Assembly (NCBI GenBank): GCA_902728285.1
Contig: CACVBU010000913.1
Coordinates: 398,006-462,005 of the forward strand
Source: Clytia hemisphaerica
Taxonomy: Eukaryota > Cnidaria > Hydrozoa > Leptothecata > Clytiidae
Direction: 5' to 3'
Length of the DNA: 64,000 bases
In this document: piece by piece, positions 12,319 to 24,019 of the stretch
Position numbering within the stretch: the first letter of the stretch is position 1
How the letters are laid out: each line of letters opens with the position of its first letter
Notes under the pieces: model-generated
What the model saw: only the letters and a program-made list of their open reading frames with translations
Database searches by the model: none
What the model was told of the DNA's origin: nothing
Made by a program: the position numbers and the translations under genes

Positions 12319-15300
12319 GTTTATTTTATTCGCAAAATATTTGTATTTCATGTTAAAAAATTGAAAAATGTTTAAATTTTTCCGTTTTATTTGACCTTGA
12401 ATTTTCACTTCTATTTCTCGTATTGTGTTTACCATCTCGGAATATCTATCTGTTTTTGCTGGACATGTCAAAATTTGAGTTCATAATCGCCGGTATGAAT
12501 TGTGTTTTGTCTGTAAAAAAGTACTCTCTTAGCTTAGGTAATTTCGGGGTCTTGTCAAAACATGCTTTGTAAAAGGGAAATTTTTGTATCCGTCAAAGAG
12601 ATTTCTTCTGTTCACTGAGTATTACTAAAGCTTGAAAATAAGAAAAATTGATTGAATTGCTTGCCTTTCGGACCGATGGTCGAAACACACGGAAACTATC
12701 AAAAAAATTCAAACAGAGACTAAGCGGGTCAAAAAGTTACTCGGGTGAACATTCCTTATTACTAGGTATGTTTTTGAATGTTGTGGCCAGTAAATGTACG
12801 GTGTTTTAACGTTGTATCCAATTTGGAAACATTATCAATACAAACATTTTCTTCCATAGTTTCTATTGCTGACTCAGTTGAAAATTTGAATATTATTCCA
12901 GCCAGCTGGACGATAGTATATAGGCGACATTCTTATATATTAAAAATTAAATGTAAACTGATACAAACCTGTTCTTTTAATTTATTCATTGGCGCCTGTC
13001 TCCGCCACTGAATCTCTACTTCCGCCATCTTGTATAATGAAGTCTTATTTGTGTAACGGACGTAACAAATTGTAACTGATAATTTGTTTCAATTTAGACA
13101 AATTATCCCTTATTGAATACATATTGGGTGTGTTTGATGTTATGTTTCTTTCCGGGGTGACGATGTTCCTCATTACATATATTTGAATGTACCAATTGAC
13201 CAATTTGAGTGTTTGTTTGTTCGTTGGGTGGGAGAGGAACGTATTTTTGCAACCTCGTTGCCTGCGTATTAATCAGCTTTTTTATGCTTACTGGTAGCGC
13301 TAAATAATAATATTTTCTGGCGTCAAACCAGTAAAGTAAATAAAACCTGGGATACACGGGGACGAGGTTGGTCTCTTTGTCGATTGTTACTATTGTGGGA
13401 GAGAAAGAATAATTTGGAGACTAAGGCTTAGCTAGGTTGGATGACCCTTACATTCCTGTAACAGGGGCTGACGATACTCATCATGACATATAATCTGAAT
13501 GTACCAATTTGTTTATTTGTCAGAGGAAAGAAAGGTCTTTATTTATTTTTTTTCTTAAACTGTATGAGAGCAGAGAGAAAAGGCTAACTAAATCTATTGG
13601 TTAATTTCGCTCTGAATAAGCGCTGGGAATAACTTTTGGAAGAGTTTGTCTCGCTGGTAAACATTACTAGATGGATGAGAAATTACTTGCTTTTTAGGGT
13701 TTCGAAACTCGAAAAGACATCAAAATTCCCATTGCTTTTTGACTTTTGTAATTTCCCTTTTAGAACAATGTCTTTGTCTGGGTCCATGGGGAAGTCCCCT
13801 TTAGGATTGAATCCCAAGGGAGATGTTTGGGCAAAATTGAGTCTCTGTATAGGGGTTCCAAAATGACAAAATAAAAAACCAACCCCCTCAAAGGGTCATA
13901 AATATTTTAAATTTGGACTATATTTTAAGATTTTTGGCTAAATTTTGGGGGAAATAGTCTCTCTAAGGGTGGCAAAAACAATAATTTTGATGATTTTCTC
14001 TCTAAGGGTCAATTTTCGAACTTTAGCTCGGACATACTCGTCATCTCCCAAACCTAGTACCCTCCCTTGGATTAAATACTTCAAAGCTTTTTATATTACC
14101 TAAAAGTCCCTTTTATAATTCCCAGTCATTTATCTGATCAGAAATTTCAGCAAAGAAAGAATTATTTCTCAAATTATTTCTACTTTTCCAGTTAGTAATT
14201 TTACCGCGTTGTTCTTGGAAATCAACATCAGTTTTTTGTCCATGTCAAAAGTCCTGTATTTTTCTATAAAAAGAGCACTGATAATCAAAATTAAAATCAG
14301 TTTCTCTACTCTCTCTATTTCTCTCTATCAGTTTCTGTTGTGATGGTGCTGAACGGACAAAGTTTCTTTGACCTCCAAAAACAGATTTAATGATAGTGTT
14401 TTTAATTGGAATATTGCATAAGAGGGTATCTTGATGTTTTGATGAGAAAGTTGGTATGCATTGTGCTGTATACATTTAGATTTGTTGCGCTGCTTATGTT
14501 GTTTGTTGGGATAGACTATTGTTCCAAGGTAAAAAAAAATCCAGTGGATGGTTTTAGAGTGCAATTTTTCACATTGGGATTTCGCTTGGAGATGGAATCA
14601 AAGCCAATTTCCCAGCGGAGCTGAAATTCGAGAGTACTTTTCTAGGGACTAGATTTTTACCAAATTTTCCAGTTGGGCTGGATTTCAAGTGGGTCTATGA
14701 CACAGGGATGTTAGTTGACTTTCACCAGACCACCGATACAGGGGTGTCTCAGTTTTTTGTCTACCGCTACAGGGGTATCTCAGTATTTGTTGTAGAGGTA
14801 TCTGTATATGTTTTATTTCAATATATAGTATTTGATAATGAGTTTTTATTGAGATTAAATTTCATCAAAGTTAGCAAGGGAGGACAATATTACACCCTTC
14901 ATTCTACCCTTTAATATCTAGTCCTTCTCAAGCTGGGGTAGACTGAGATTGTCAGTAGATTTACATGGGAAAGCTTTTGATTACATTTTGTCTGCTGATC
15001 TTTAAATATATTGCTTAAGGATCATGCTTAAGTTTATGTTGTGGTAGATATTAGACTAGGCTCGCTCGCTCAACAATTTATGTATTAGAATGATCTTTCT
15101 TTAAAATAGTTTCTCTTAGAAACTAACTTAGCAACATAACAATAAATCGAATTCATACATTCATTAGCATCGAAAATTTTCATGTGTTCTAAGGCATTCA
15201 TTAAAAGTATCGGTAATTATCAACTGGTCATGTGTAGAAAGTACCAGAATTTTAATTAGTTTTTATCGTTAGATGAGGTTATTTATATAACTTTATAGCT

Positions 15301-16437
15301 TAAGAGCATTCTATAGTTTCACTGACTTTATAAGCACAGTATACGTGTCAAGTAGCAGAAAGACTGGATCCTTCCGAGAGCAGTTTACATCAGACATTCC
15401 GGCTTCAAGCATGAAATTCTAAATGAGCTTCTAGCATTGGCAATTATCTTGTAATATTATGACCCTTAAAATAACCTGAATTCTGGCAATGTCCTCAATA
15501 AAAGTTCTTAAAGACAAGCTGATAAAACATCTTTTCCTTCAGAATTTATATGGCTTTCTTATGATTATGCGCGTTAGTTGGCAAATGATCAAACAGTTCG
15601 GTTTTATTAATTAATCAGTATGAACCATTGTTTTCAGTTTTTCCCTCAGTATATCGAGTATGATCTATCACAGACCTATAGAGATTCTACCAATTAAACC
15701 TGACGTGTATAAAACGCTTTTGAAAAAACTTTCATAATTTTCTTTGTGGTAACGTATGTATTGAAGTCTTTTGCTTTTTAGTTTTGCAAAAGTCAGCTTT
15801 TTTTCGCGTAGGACTAGTTGATGTTAGACGTTAGACAATAATGACATTTGATCATATCATTATTTTAGGGAGTGACTCGGATTTTTGTCCTTTCACCATT
15901 TTATTTCTTCGAAACTATGACCTGTCATATGAATAAGTTTATTTTCTGTAAAATTAATTTATTTGTTTCTGGTTGTTTACTTGTTCGCTCTGGGGTAACT
16001 ATCTGTGGTTGGCTACTGGCTATCGTGTTAATTTTTCGGCATATGCAAATGAAGAACCTTGTTGTTCTGGATTGAGTTTTAGTTGTTAATAAGGCCTTCT
16101 CATAGTCTCAATAATACAAATTGTTTTGAAGTTTCGACTGTCTAAAAAAGTAAAAAGTGACTTCCTTGTCTTGCCCTAACAAGTGTGATTTCATGATGAT
16201 GATTTAATTTTGCTGACATTGTTATATTTTCATATCGAAGGGAAAATTTTCATGGTCACATTCCAAAAGATAAAACTGCGGGTAGGGAGGTTGGAAAATG
16301 AAAGTAATATTTTTGTCATCAAAATTGCACTTATCTTTATTCAAAATCAGTTTTAAGAAGATAAGGTGGTTTTACTGCTGATGGATACTTTAACGGTTTT
16401 ACTTTCATTAATTAATAACTATTTTTCTCTGTTTTAG
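12319..16437. other. Intergenic, no gene recognised
   Basis: Several short open frames occur but none shows family motifs, a sensible start context or splice-linked continuation. About 14540-14712 resembles the right half of the TACACCCC-type MITE seen intact at 22191 and 38035 (CCCAGC, CCAGTTGGGCTGGA and GGTCTATGACACAGGG). I see nothing else I can name. The last ~50 bases form a T-rich tract ending TTTTAG, the acceptor for the next gene's 5'UTR. Confidence 0.4.
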
Positions 16438-16509
16438 CACTATTGACGAGTAAAAGTTTTACAAAAAGACTTAGTTTAAGATTTGAATTTGAAAAACAAT
16501 CTCGCCGCA

Positions 16510-18375
16510 ATGTATATCGATGAGCTGAATGGAGTATACTTGTTGTTGAATGTGGAAAGATTGAAAGCAATATGTGATCTCCAAAAAGGTATTCTTCGCC
16601 GACAAAACAGATTCAAACGTATACTAAACATTTATAATAAACTTTACCAAATGGTGAACCAAACTTCAACAGATTCCCCATCCTTACCACAAGATTCCCA
16701 AGAAATCTCCATCGAAATCTTCACAGATAATTACTTATTACTTCAACGAGTTATTGAGAAACATATTCTTGACTTGGATCAAATGGAATCACAACTCAGA
16801 ATCGAACAAGAAGTTGAACAACAAAACGAAAATGCATTACTGGACGAACGAAAACGTATTAACCAGATTCAACAAGAACTATGTACGATGTATAGACGAG
16901 AAGATAAAATCGCAAAGACTTTACAAGCTTCAAATATACCTACTGGTGCTTATAAAGGTTTTAGAGAAGAAGTTCTCAGTGGCCTGAAAAACCCGGACGA
17001 GGAAATAAGCTATGAAGAATATTCAAGTTATTGTCAAGTCAAATGGACATTAGAATCCGTCGATATGGAATATTTTGATTTGACACATTGTCTTTTTGAT
17101 TATGAAAATGAAAATAATCAAATCACTGATACATTACTAAATCATATTGATCAATTTTGTATTGAAGAAATAAGTAACAATTCTGAAAATGCACCTCAGA
17201 ATATGTATAACATATACGGATTTGATGGATTTTGTAAAGTTAGTCAAGATATGATGGAAGACGATTTCGACTATATAGATCCGGTGTATCAAGATCAAGA
17301 AGAAATCGAAGATGTGGTTCTTGAAGACCAAAGCAGTGGCGAATCTAGCGACGAACCATGGAAAGAACCAGGTACAAATCCTGATCAAATTGTTGAATAT
17401 GTCATTGATAATATTGACTTTGACCATGTGATTGACTTTAATCAAAATTTCGTCAAACAAGATTTACCATTTGGTTACCAAGACAATTTACCAAAGATAT
17501 CCGAAACTCAAGAAGTCAAGTTAGACGAGTTACTTGTTGTTGACAATAAAAGGTTTTCATCTTATCTTCGTGAGTCAACCTCGACAACGAACGAAGAAGA
17601 TAATAATGAATGTGAACATACATCAGAGCTAGATTTAGATCTCTTCTTACCACCACATCACGGTGATTCTGGAGTCTCTTCCCTAAGAAGCTCAGCTTCA
17701 GAGCTATCAAGGAACTCAGCTTCAGAGCTATCTTTCAATACTGAAAATGAAGATTCTGTAATCATGCGTTCTTCGAACGTTTTAACAAGACAAAACAAAA
17801 AAGATTCTTTAAAACGCCTATCTTCAAGCAGTAGCACATCATCAATCACAGAATCAAACACAACTGCAACATCTAAACGAAGCAGTGTCTCATCAACAGG
17901 ATCTAAAGACAGTAAAACACAAAAACGTCGTATAAATTGCCGGCGCCGAAAATTAATTGGTACCGCTGATAAAGATTTATTTTTCCTACCTCCTGAAGAT
18001 TTTGATGATGACCTTATTAATAAGAACAATGTCTCTTCAGATCAAAATAAAACACATTCCTTACCATCACCTAAATCCAAGCAACCAGCCGATCAGGAAA
18101 CTTCAAGGAGAAACAGCAGTGGTCATAAGAAACTTCATCGACTGAGCAGCAACAATAGCTCAAATAAAAGCTCGAATAACGACATATTTAAGAAACTAAC
18201 CGAGAAATTGTCGTTAAAGAAGAGTTCATCACCGACGAATGTAACTAACGTACAAAACATTGTCGTTGATGGCCGACTTTTGAAAGTCGGTGACTTGACA
18301 CCGTATAATGTTGAACGATTATCAATCAAAAATCGACCGCGAAAATTAAGTATATACAAAAACAGAGTTAAATGA
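16510..18375 (+). CDS. Unrecognised 621-aa coiled-coil, Ser-rich protein (single coding exon)
   Basis: A long uninterrupted frame with coding-like codon use. The start is the first in-frame ATG (16510); an in-frame TAA at 16477-16479 lies in the same exon, after a strong acceptor TTTTAG at 16432-16437, so a 5'UTR exon lies upstream. Residues ~1-50 are a Leu/Arg-rich helix (LLLNVERLKAICDLQKGILR). Residues ~70-140 are predicted coiled coil (Glu/Gln/Arg-rich). Residues ~240-290 are strongly acidic. From ~380 on the protein is Ser/Thr-rich and low complexity, with a repeated SASELS, basic clusters (QKRRINCRRRK, a possible nuclear signal) and a basic tail. No enzyme motif is visible. The N-terminal helix has a faint look of helices in PHD-finger scaffold proteins, but too weak to assign. 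Function unknown. Confidence 0.85.
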   Translation: MYIDELNGVYLLLNVERLKAICDLQKGILRRQNRFKRILNIYNKLYQMVNQTSTDSPSLPQDSQEISIEIFTDNYLLLQRVIEKHILDLDQMESQLRIEQEVEQQNENALLDERKRINQIQQELCTMYRREDKIAKTLQASNIPTGAYKGFREEVLSGLKNPDEEISYEEYSSYCQVKWTLESVDMEYFDLTHCLFDYENENNQITDTLLNHIDQFCIEEISNNSENAPQNMYNIYGFDGFCKVSQDMMEDDFDYIDPVYQDQEEIEDVVLEDQSSGESSDEPWKEPGTNPDQIVEYVIDNIDFDHVIDFNQNFVKQDLPFGYQDNLPKISETQEVKLDELLVVDNKRFSSYLRESTSTTNEEDNNECEHTSELDLDLFLPPHHGDSGVSSLRSSASELSRNSASELSFNTENEDSVIMRSSNVLTRQNKKDSLKRLSSSSSTSSITESNTTATSKRSSVSSTGSKDSKTQKRRINCRRRKLIGTADKDLFFLPPEDFDDDLINKNNVSSDQNKTHSLPSPKSKQPADQETSRRNSSGHKKLHRLSSNNSSNKSSNNDIFKKLTEKLSLKKSSSPTNVTNVQNIVVDGRLLKVGDLTPYNVERLSIKNRPRKLSIYKNRVK

Positions 18376-19860
18376 CTTAGGATGCGATAAATACACCATT
18401 TAGCAGTCTCGCTGTCTCCACGGTGCTCCACCGCAAGCGGTAGGTCAAAATGCGTGCTTTAGTACTGTGGAAGGGTATTTGAACATGATATCAATTACAA
18501 TTTAATGGATCTTTCCTGAAAATTCCACAAAAGTTCATTTAGAGAAAAAAAGTTATGATTAAAAGGAGTTCTTCACCTACCGTTTCTCTGCTGGGTTTCC
18601 TTATTAAAACCGGATTTTTACCTACCGTCTTTTTTACTGGGGAGAGTGCAAAACAATGGAAAATTGTTTGGATGCATGCGCACTCGACACTGCTAAACGG
18701 TGTATTTGTCATATTTTCTGTTGTAATGATTATTTTTGTCTCTTCTCATTTTCTACCCAATCATTATAATTTTATAGCATTTTCTTTACAACGAAGATAA
18801 CGATATATATCTTGTTCAAATTTCCAGTGTCGTAATTTTCCTTTAAAACACATGTACACATGTTTACAGAAATCTCTTCCATTGATCATCGTTGGTTGAT
18901 CAAACTGGTACAAATCACAATCCTACTGAAGGGCCTTCTGAAGTAAAAGTTGATATTGTCAGAGATTTGGGAAAAGAGGATAAGAATCGCCGCTGCCGCT
19001 CGCTGTTTTCTCATTGTTGACCATTGAATTCGGCGTCGTCTGATGTCGCTAGGCTAGGGAACAACTTGGCCAAGAAGGTACTGCGAAAAAAATGGCGTTA
19101 TGTGCAGTATTATAACAGTTCAAGAAAAACTGTCTGAATTTACTCCTTTGGAGGGGTTTCCTACTGATATAAACAACTGAAAAGCTAATAACGATCTTTT
19201 GGGGTTTCCACTGACAAAAAAATCTGCTGTTGCATGCTTTATTTTTTGAGAAAAAGATGGCGGAAGCAGGCATGCTAAAATTGGATGTGAATGGACCTTT
19301 TTATTTTTAGCTAGTTTGCCTTACTGGAAAGTCTTTCAGAGTCAAAATAAAGTGGTTTGGTTGGAAAAAGGTTGTAGTGATAGCCTAGCTTTGGTTTTTA
19401 TTGGCACTTCTAGATCTTTTTGGCACATCCTTCAAAGATAGCTGAAAAATTATATTAAAAAGTGTATCTTTTGTTTGTTAAGTTGCATAAAATTAATTTT
19501 TTTGTGTTGCAAACATAATTTTTATGGGTAGCAGTAAGTTGATTAAATGACACCTATAGCTTAGTTTTTACATGGCAAATCTTCAAACTTCTTAGCATTT
19601 GATTGAAATGGGCAGATGGGCAAAATCGACTAGAGTTGTTTTTTTTTCCTACGGTTTAGATGAAAAAAATAATGTTATCCTAGCAAACTTGCTTGATGGC
19701 AATGGACAATGATTTTAGATTTGGTAAGTACGCTAAATTATCTTGATGACTTTTAGCTCCTACTGAGGAAAAACATTTTTTTGGGGTTGAAATTTCAAGT
19801 TTTTGTATGTAACAGAAAATTGCAACCAAAGTTCTATATTAATACTTATGTAATTTATGA
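18376..19860. other. Intergenic, downstream of the coiled-coil gene
   Basis: No canonical AATAAA occurs close to the stop at 18375, so the transcript end is undefined. A small palindrome ACCGCAAGCGGT lies at about 18428-18439. The frame at 18555-18800 has hydrophobic runs but no family motif. The rest is AT-rich sequence in which I see nothing. Confidence 0.35.
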
Positions 19861-19920
19861 AACTCCTCTGACGGTTTGGCTCTGACGGTTAGTTAGATTT
19901 GCTCGACTTAGTTTGCTTGA

Positions 19921-20052
19921 CCGGTTATAGATTGGCTCTGACCGGTTATAGATACCGGTTTAGATTGGCTCTGACCGGTTAATAGATTGGCTCTGACCGG
20001 TTAATAGATTGGCTCTGACAGGTTAATAGATTGGCTCTGACCGGTTAATAGA
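19921..20052 (+). repeat. 22-bp minisatellite
   Basis: About five to six head-to-tail copies of GATTGGCTCTGACCGGTTAA followed by TA. The first copies are more diverged and shorter (from about 19870), and one copy has ACAGG in place of ACCGG. Confidence 0.9.
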
Positions 20053-20235
20053 TTTTCCAGTTATATAAGATTTATTTCACCGGTTTTTGTCTGTGGTCGG
20101 TGGAATTAAGATTTGTTGTTTGTGTTCTGTATTTGTTCATGAGAGCTTGCTGCAAAAATCCTAATTCCCATTTTCATTATTATATACTTTCAGGTTAGTT
20201 ACCATCATACTGCCCCAGTAACCTAGATCCATGAA

Positions 20236-20418
20236 TAGACCTTTTTTTAAAGAGGCAGCCATATTGAATAATTATGTAGTCCAGCTATAAAAACAATGAT
20301 ATAGCCATGCATAATTTTTAAAATATACATGATACAGTAATTATGTATGGCTGTATCATTGTTTTTATGCTGGACTACATAATTATTCAACATGGCTGCC
20401 TCTTTAAAAAAAGGTCTA
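20236..20418. mobile_element. 183-bp near-perfect palindromic MITE, copy 1
   Basis: Runs from TAGACCTTTTTTTAAAGAGG to the exact complement ending GGTCTA. The arms are ~80 bases with only a few mismatches and a ~20-base centre (TTAAAATATACATGATACAG). TA at both ends could be the target duplication, as in Tc1/mariner-type MITEs. Several short frames seen here in both strands are by-products of the palindrome. Confidence 0.9.
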
Positions 20419-20685
20419 TTATTTTGTACCTTCACGTGGTTGGTATACAATGAGAATTGGCTTAAAATTTGTCTGAATTTCTCACGTACAAGGTTCAATA
20501 TCTTTGCAAACACCAACAAATTCTGCTAATAAGATGGACAGGTGAAAAGCATGTTTAAACTCAAAGGAAACAACAATGGAATCTGATGTCATGGTTTGTT
20601 TGCAGTTGGATTGAGGTCTTTTTATCCCTGTTTCACCAGGATTTCCTGCTTGATTACGCAAATAGTCCCAAACAAGACACCAGAA

Positions 20686-20949
20686 TAGACCTTTTTTTAA
20701 AGAGGCAGCCATGTTGAATAATTATGTACTCCAGCATAAAAACAATGATACAGCCATGCATAATTTTGAGACCTTTTTTTAAAGAGGCAGCCATGTTGAA
20801 TAATTATGTACTCCAGCATAAAAACAATGATACAGCCATGCATAATTACTGTATCATGCATATTTTAAAAATTATGCATGGCTGTATCATTTTTTTTATG
20901 CTGGAGTACATAATTATTCAACATGGCTGCCTCTTTAAAAAAAGGTCTA
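20686..20949. mobile_element. Palindromic MITE, copy 2, with an extra left arm
   Basis: 20686-20768 is a left arm alone (TAGACCTTTTTTTAAAGAGG through CATGCATAATTTT). It is followed immediately by a complete copy from about 20769 to 20949. The centre of the complete copy is the reverse complement of the centre of copy 1, so the two full copies are in opposite orientation. A decayed third copy of one arm is at about 35530-35605 (GTTTTTATGCTG, ATTCAACATG, GGTCTTTTTT). Confidence 0.85.
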
Positions 20950-22190
20950 TGGGGCTAGACTACAATTACAAGATAATTGATATGAACCAACCATATAGAT
21001 ATAAAAAATGCTTTAAATAGAAATTCCAGTTTGGAATTGGAAGTGGACACTGGACTATTTTCATACATCACATTATATAATTATTCATCTTATGAAATAC
21101 TCTTTTCTTGAGCATTGATGAACAGTCTGGTTATATTCATACTTTTTTTCTCTAAAATTTTATTTGAAAGGGTAAATTGCTTTTTATCTTAGAATCACAC
21201 CTCTATTGGAATTAGTGAGCCCCCCCCCCTAAATCCAAGAGTGACCGATTTTTCATATACTGTTTCACAATATATGTTTATTTTCCAAGGTGCTTTTAGT
21301 GAGGAAGGATCAAGTCAAAGTTTTTTTATTGTAATTAATTTTCTTGCAATTATTTAAAGTAACTTTTTGGAAAGCAATGAGACAAATAAAATTGACCTAA
21401 CAAGAATCAAAAATTAATCCAGAAATTTAACTAGTTTATTATATTTTTTTGTTATTACAACAAACGCGAACCAAATAAAGATTTTTATATAATTTTTGTT
21501 TTTAATGTATGCTACTGTTTTGTATTATATTGCTATTATTTTTCGCTTTGTTGTGTAAACTTCAAAAAGTTCTTACAAAAAAATTCATGATATTTTTGAT
21601 TTCTTGTCATTGATATCATGAATTGCTATTGTTTTAGCCCTGTTTTTTTCCTTTCCTTCTCCTTCATTGTTTTAATATTCAACCTAGCTAGCTCTTTTTA
21701 TATGATTGTCAAAACACTTTAGCCCGAGAAGTAATGAAAAACTATATTATTAGTTTTACCAGCTTCGTTTTGTGTTTGAATGCAATGAATTTTAAATTCT
21801 TTTTCACTAGTAATTATTTCTATTTCTACAATATAATCTGTGACATTGGTTCGAACATTCCTTGAAGAAAGTATTTTGGCTAAAACTGAAAGTTTTTGGC
21901 TCGACTAACACTGTATCCGCCCTGTCCAAAATGAAAAATGCTTATAAAAAAATACCAAAATACCCGATATTAAAAATATTTTTATTTCACTTTCGATATC
22001 AACCACGGCTGCCATTTTTTGTTTGTACTTCTAGTCTTGTGCGCATAGTATAATCAAGCGCTCCGATTGGTTCAGAACTAAAACAATCGATCGGGCGCAG
22101 ATATTTCAATAGAACAAAAGGTTCCCTAGCCTATATTTCTATAGCTGAATAGCGCAATTCTTATCCTCTTTTCCCAAATCTCTGATATTG
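20950..22190. other. Intergenic AT-rich stretch, nothing recognised
   Basis: No coding, RNA or inverted-repeat signal that I can support. There is a run of ten C bases at about 21222-21231. The 21862-22053 frame is not gene-like. Confidence 0.3.
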
Positions 22191-22494
22191 TATACACCCC
22201 TGTGTCACAGACCCACTGGAACCCCAGGCCAACTGGAAAATTTGGCAGAAAGTTCGTCCCTCGTAATTGAGAAAAATACGCTAGAATCTCAGCATCATGG
22301 GAAATTGATTTTGATTTCACCCCATTCGAAATTCAATGTTGAAAAATTGTACTCCGTGCAAAACCATTCCCGCTGCTTTTTTTAATCTTGGAACATAATA
22401 TAATTTTTATCCCCATCTATATTTCAATAGAAAACGTAAAAATTTCAATAGATATTATTATAAAAGTTTCACCGGGGCTGTGAGACAGGGGTGT
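22191..22494. mobile_element. TACACCCC-type MITE, copy with both ends
   Basis: The left end TATACACCCCTGTGTCACAG is matched by the right end CTGTGAGACAGGGGTGTTTG in inverted orientation. CCACTGGAACCCCAGGCCAA and similar CCCCA/CTGG motifs recur inside. Related copies are at 38035-38346 (both ends), 57917-58160 (both ends), 23457-23672 (left part), about 14540-14712 (right part) and about 60373-60440 (left part). Confidence 0.8.
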
Positions 22495-22799
22495 TTGTCT
22501 AATATTCCCCTCTTAGCTACCCTATCTAATGTATTAGTATCAGAGGCCGAAGTTTTCAATAGACTAGACGGTTCCCGTCGTCCCAAACGCCGGTTTACCT
22601 TACGCATTAAAAGCCCTTAGGATGATAAAGATGGTATTGCTGATGCTCTCTAACTCTATTTTTAAGGGGAATTTGAATTAGTTTTCATCAACCACGGGAG
22701 TATATCGAGTTTTTCGTTAAAAAGTCACTGTAGGGGCCTCTTCGAATCGAATGTCACATCCTTTTTTGATGGCGGTTTTATCGGAAGGTAGTGCTAATT

Positions 22800-23230
22800 T
22801 TCACCCTTTGGGCCCTAAATGACATCATCGAAAGGTCAATAAATTGTTTACTTCGCTGAAATCATTTTGTCATTTACCCAAAAGATTCTCTCGATGATTT
22901 CCGATCCAATGAGGGTTAACCATTTCCTAATTCTTTCTTTCTCAAATATGAGATATTGAGTTTTTCAGGTTTTGATGACGTCATCGGACCCAAAATACCT
23001 CAATTTGAGTATATTTATTTTCAAAAGTTTCTCTATACCCACTGTTACCCCTCCCATCTTATTCGCTATAGAATTTCCGATCCAATAAGGGGTCAACCAG
23101 CTCCTAACTCCTTTCCAATCTCGAGATATCGCATTTTTCCTGTTTTGATGACGTCATCAAGTGAAAACGCTCAAGCTTCATAACCCCCGCCAACTTATTC
23201 GCCATTCCCGAATTATAAACTGCATCTGTC
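22800..23230 (+). repeat. ~176-bp tandem units carrying TGACGTCA
   Basis: Two imperfect units begin TTTCCGATCCAAT at 22898 and 23074. Each has an A-box-like AGATAT and ends with TTTTGATGACGTCATC (TGACGTCA at 22976-22983 and 23149-23156). A partial unit with GACATCATCGAAAGG precedes them. TGACGTCA is the palindromic CREB/ATF site, but its place in a repeat makes regulation only a possibility. A related stretch with TGACGTCA sites is at 44641-44880. Confidence 0.7.
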
Positions 23231-23456
23231 CATACGTTTTAAGTGTGCTCAAATTTTCTTTTGCGTGCCATTGTTTTATTAAACGCTTCAATTCTAAAAA
23301 ATCATAAGCCGTTGAAAAGATAATTCAGAGCACTATAATTTTTTAGTAAATTTCAAAAATGAAGAAGTTTAAAAACTTTTTATCCCTGAGTTCTAGAAAC
23401 TAAAGTTATGGTATATATAGGCTCTTAGAAGCTTTCCAATTTCAGCTACATATTTA

Positions 23457-23672
23457 TTACACCCCCTTCTCACAGACCCGCTGGGACCCTATATCAGGAA
23501 AAAATTGTCCAAAAGTCGTCCCCGTTGGAAATAATCAAATAAAACAATCCTCGCTGCAAAATATCCACTATTTTTCCCACCTCCACTGAATTTTCTGACT
23601 TGAAAACAAAAGAATTGAAATCCCCATTCATAAAAAATATGTGAATATCAATCCCCATCGAGCTTCAGTTTG
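23457..23672. mobile_element. TACACCCC-type MITE, left part only
   Basis: It starts TTACACCCCCTTCTCACAGA and follows the intact copy at 38035-38346 through CCCACCTCCACTGAATTTTC and CAATCCCCATCGAGCTTCAG. It then breaks off before the right end. No inverted partner is found downstream. Confidence 0.7.
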
Positions 23673-24019
23673 CTGCTTTTACTAAATCAGGAAAAATATA
23701 AACAGAAAATAGTGCAAAAAAATAAAAAAATATTCCTTGCTTAGTTTTGATTATACTGTTATTATTATAAATTTATTTGATTTTAATTATACTTTAATTA
23801 AGTTCTATTCTTCCGAATCTGTACATATTCACAGCTTTTTTAATGTTTTTATTTGTACGTCTGATGATTGCCGTAAGACATGAAACTTGAAGTAATGTAC
23901 TTTTTTTACAGCAGAAATTTGAAATAAATTATTCCATGCTTAGGTGCTTTAATTATTAATTTCTATCTTGACTTCTTAGTTCCGGTAATCATAATATTTG
24001 TCTTTCATTTTATAGTTCT

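Noticed and set aside
16483..16509. Upstream start of the coiled-coil gene at TTG
   Set aside because: The codon is TTG; the first ATG in frame is 16510, and TTG starts are not expected for a eukaryotic nuclear gene.
18555..18800. Small membrane protein gene
   Set aside because: Hydrophobic composition follows from T-rich DNA. No signal of selection or similarity is visible.
19870..20052. CRISPR-like array
   Set aside because: The 22-bp units are head-to-tail without spacers, in a eukaryotic setting; it is a minisatellite.
20247..21020. Open frames of 76-98 residues on both strands
   Set aside because: They lie in palindromic MITE arms and mirror each other across strands.
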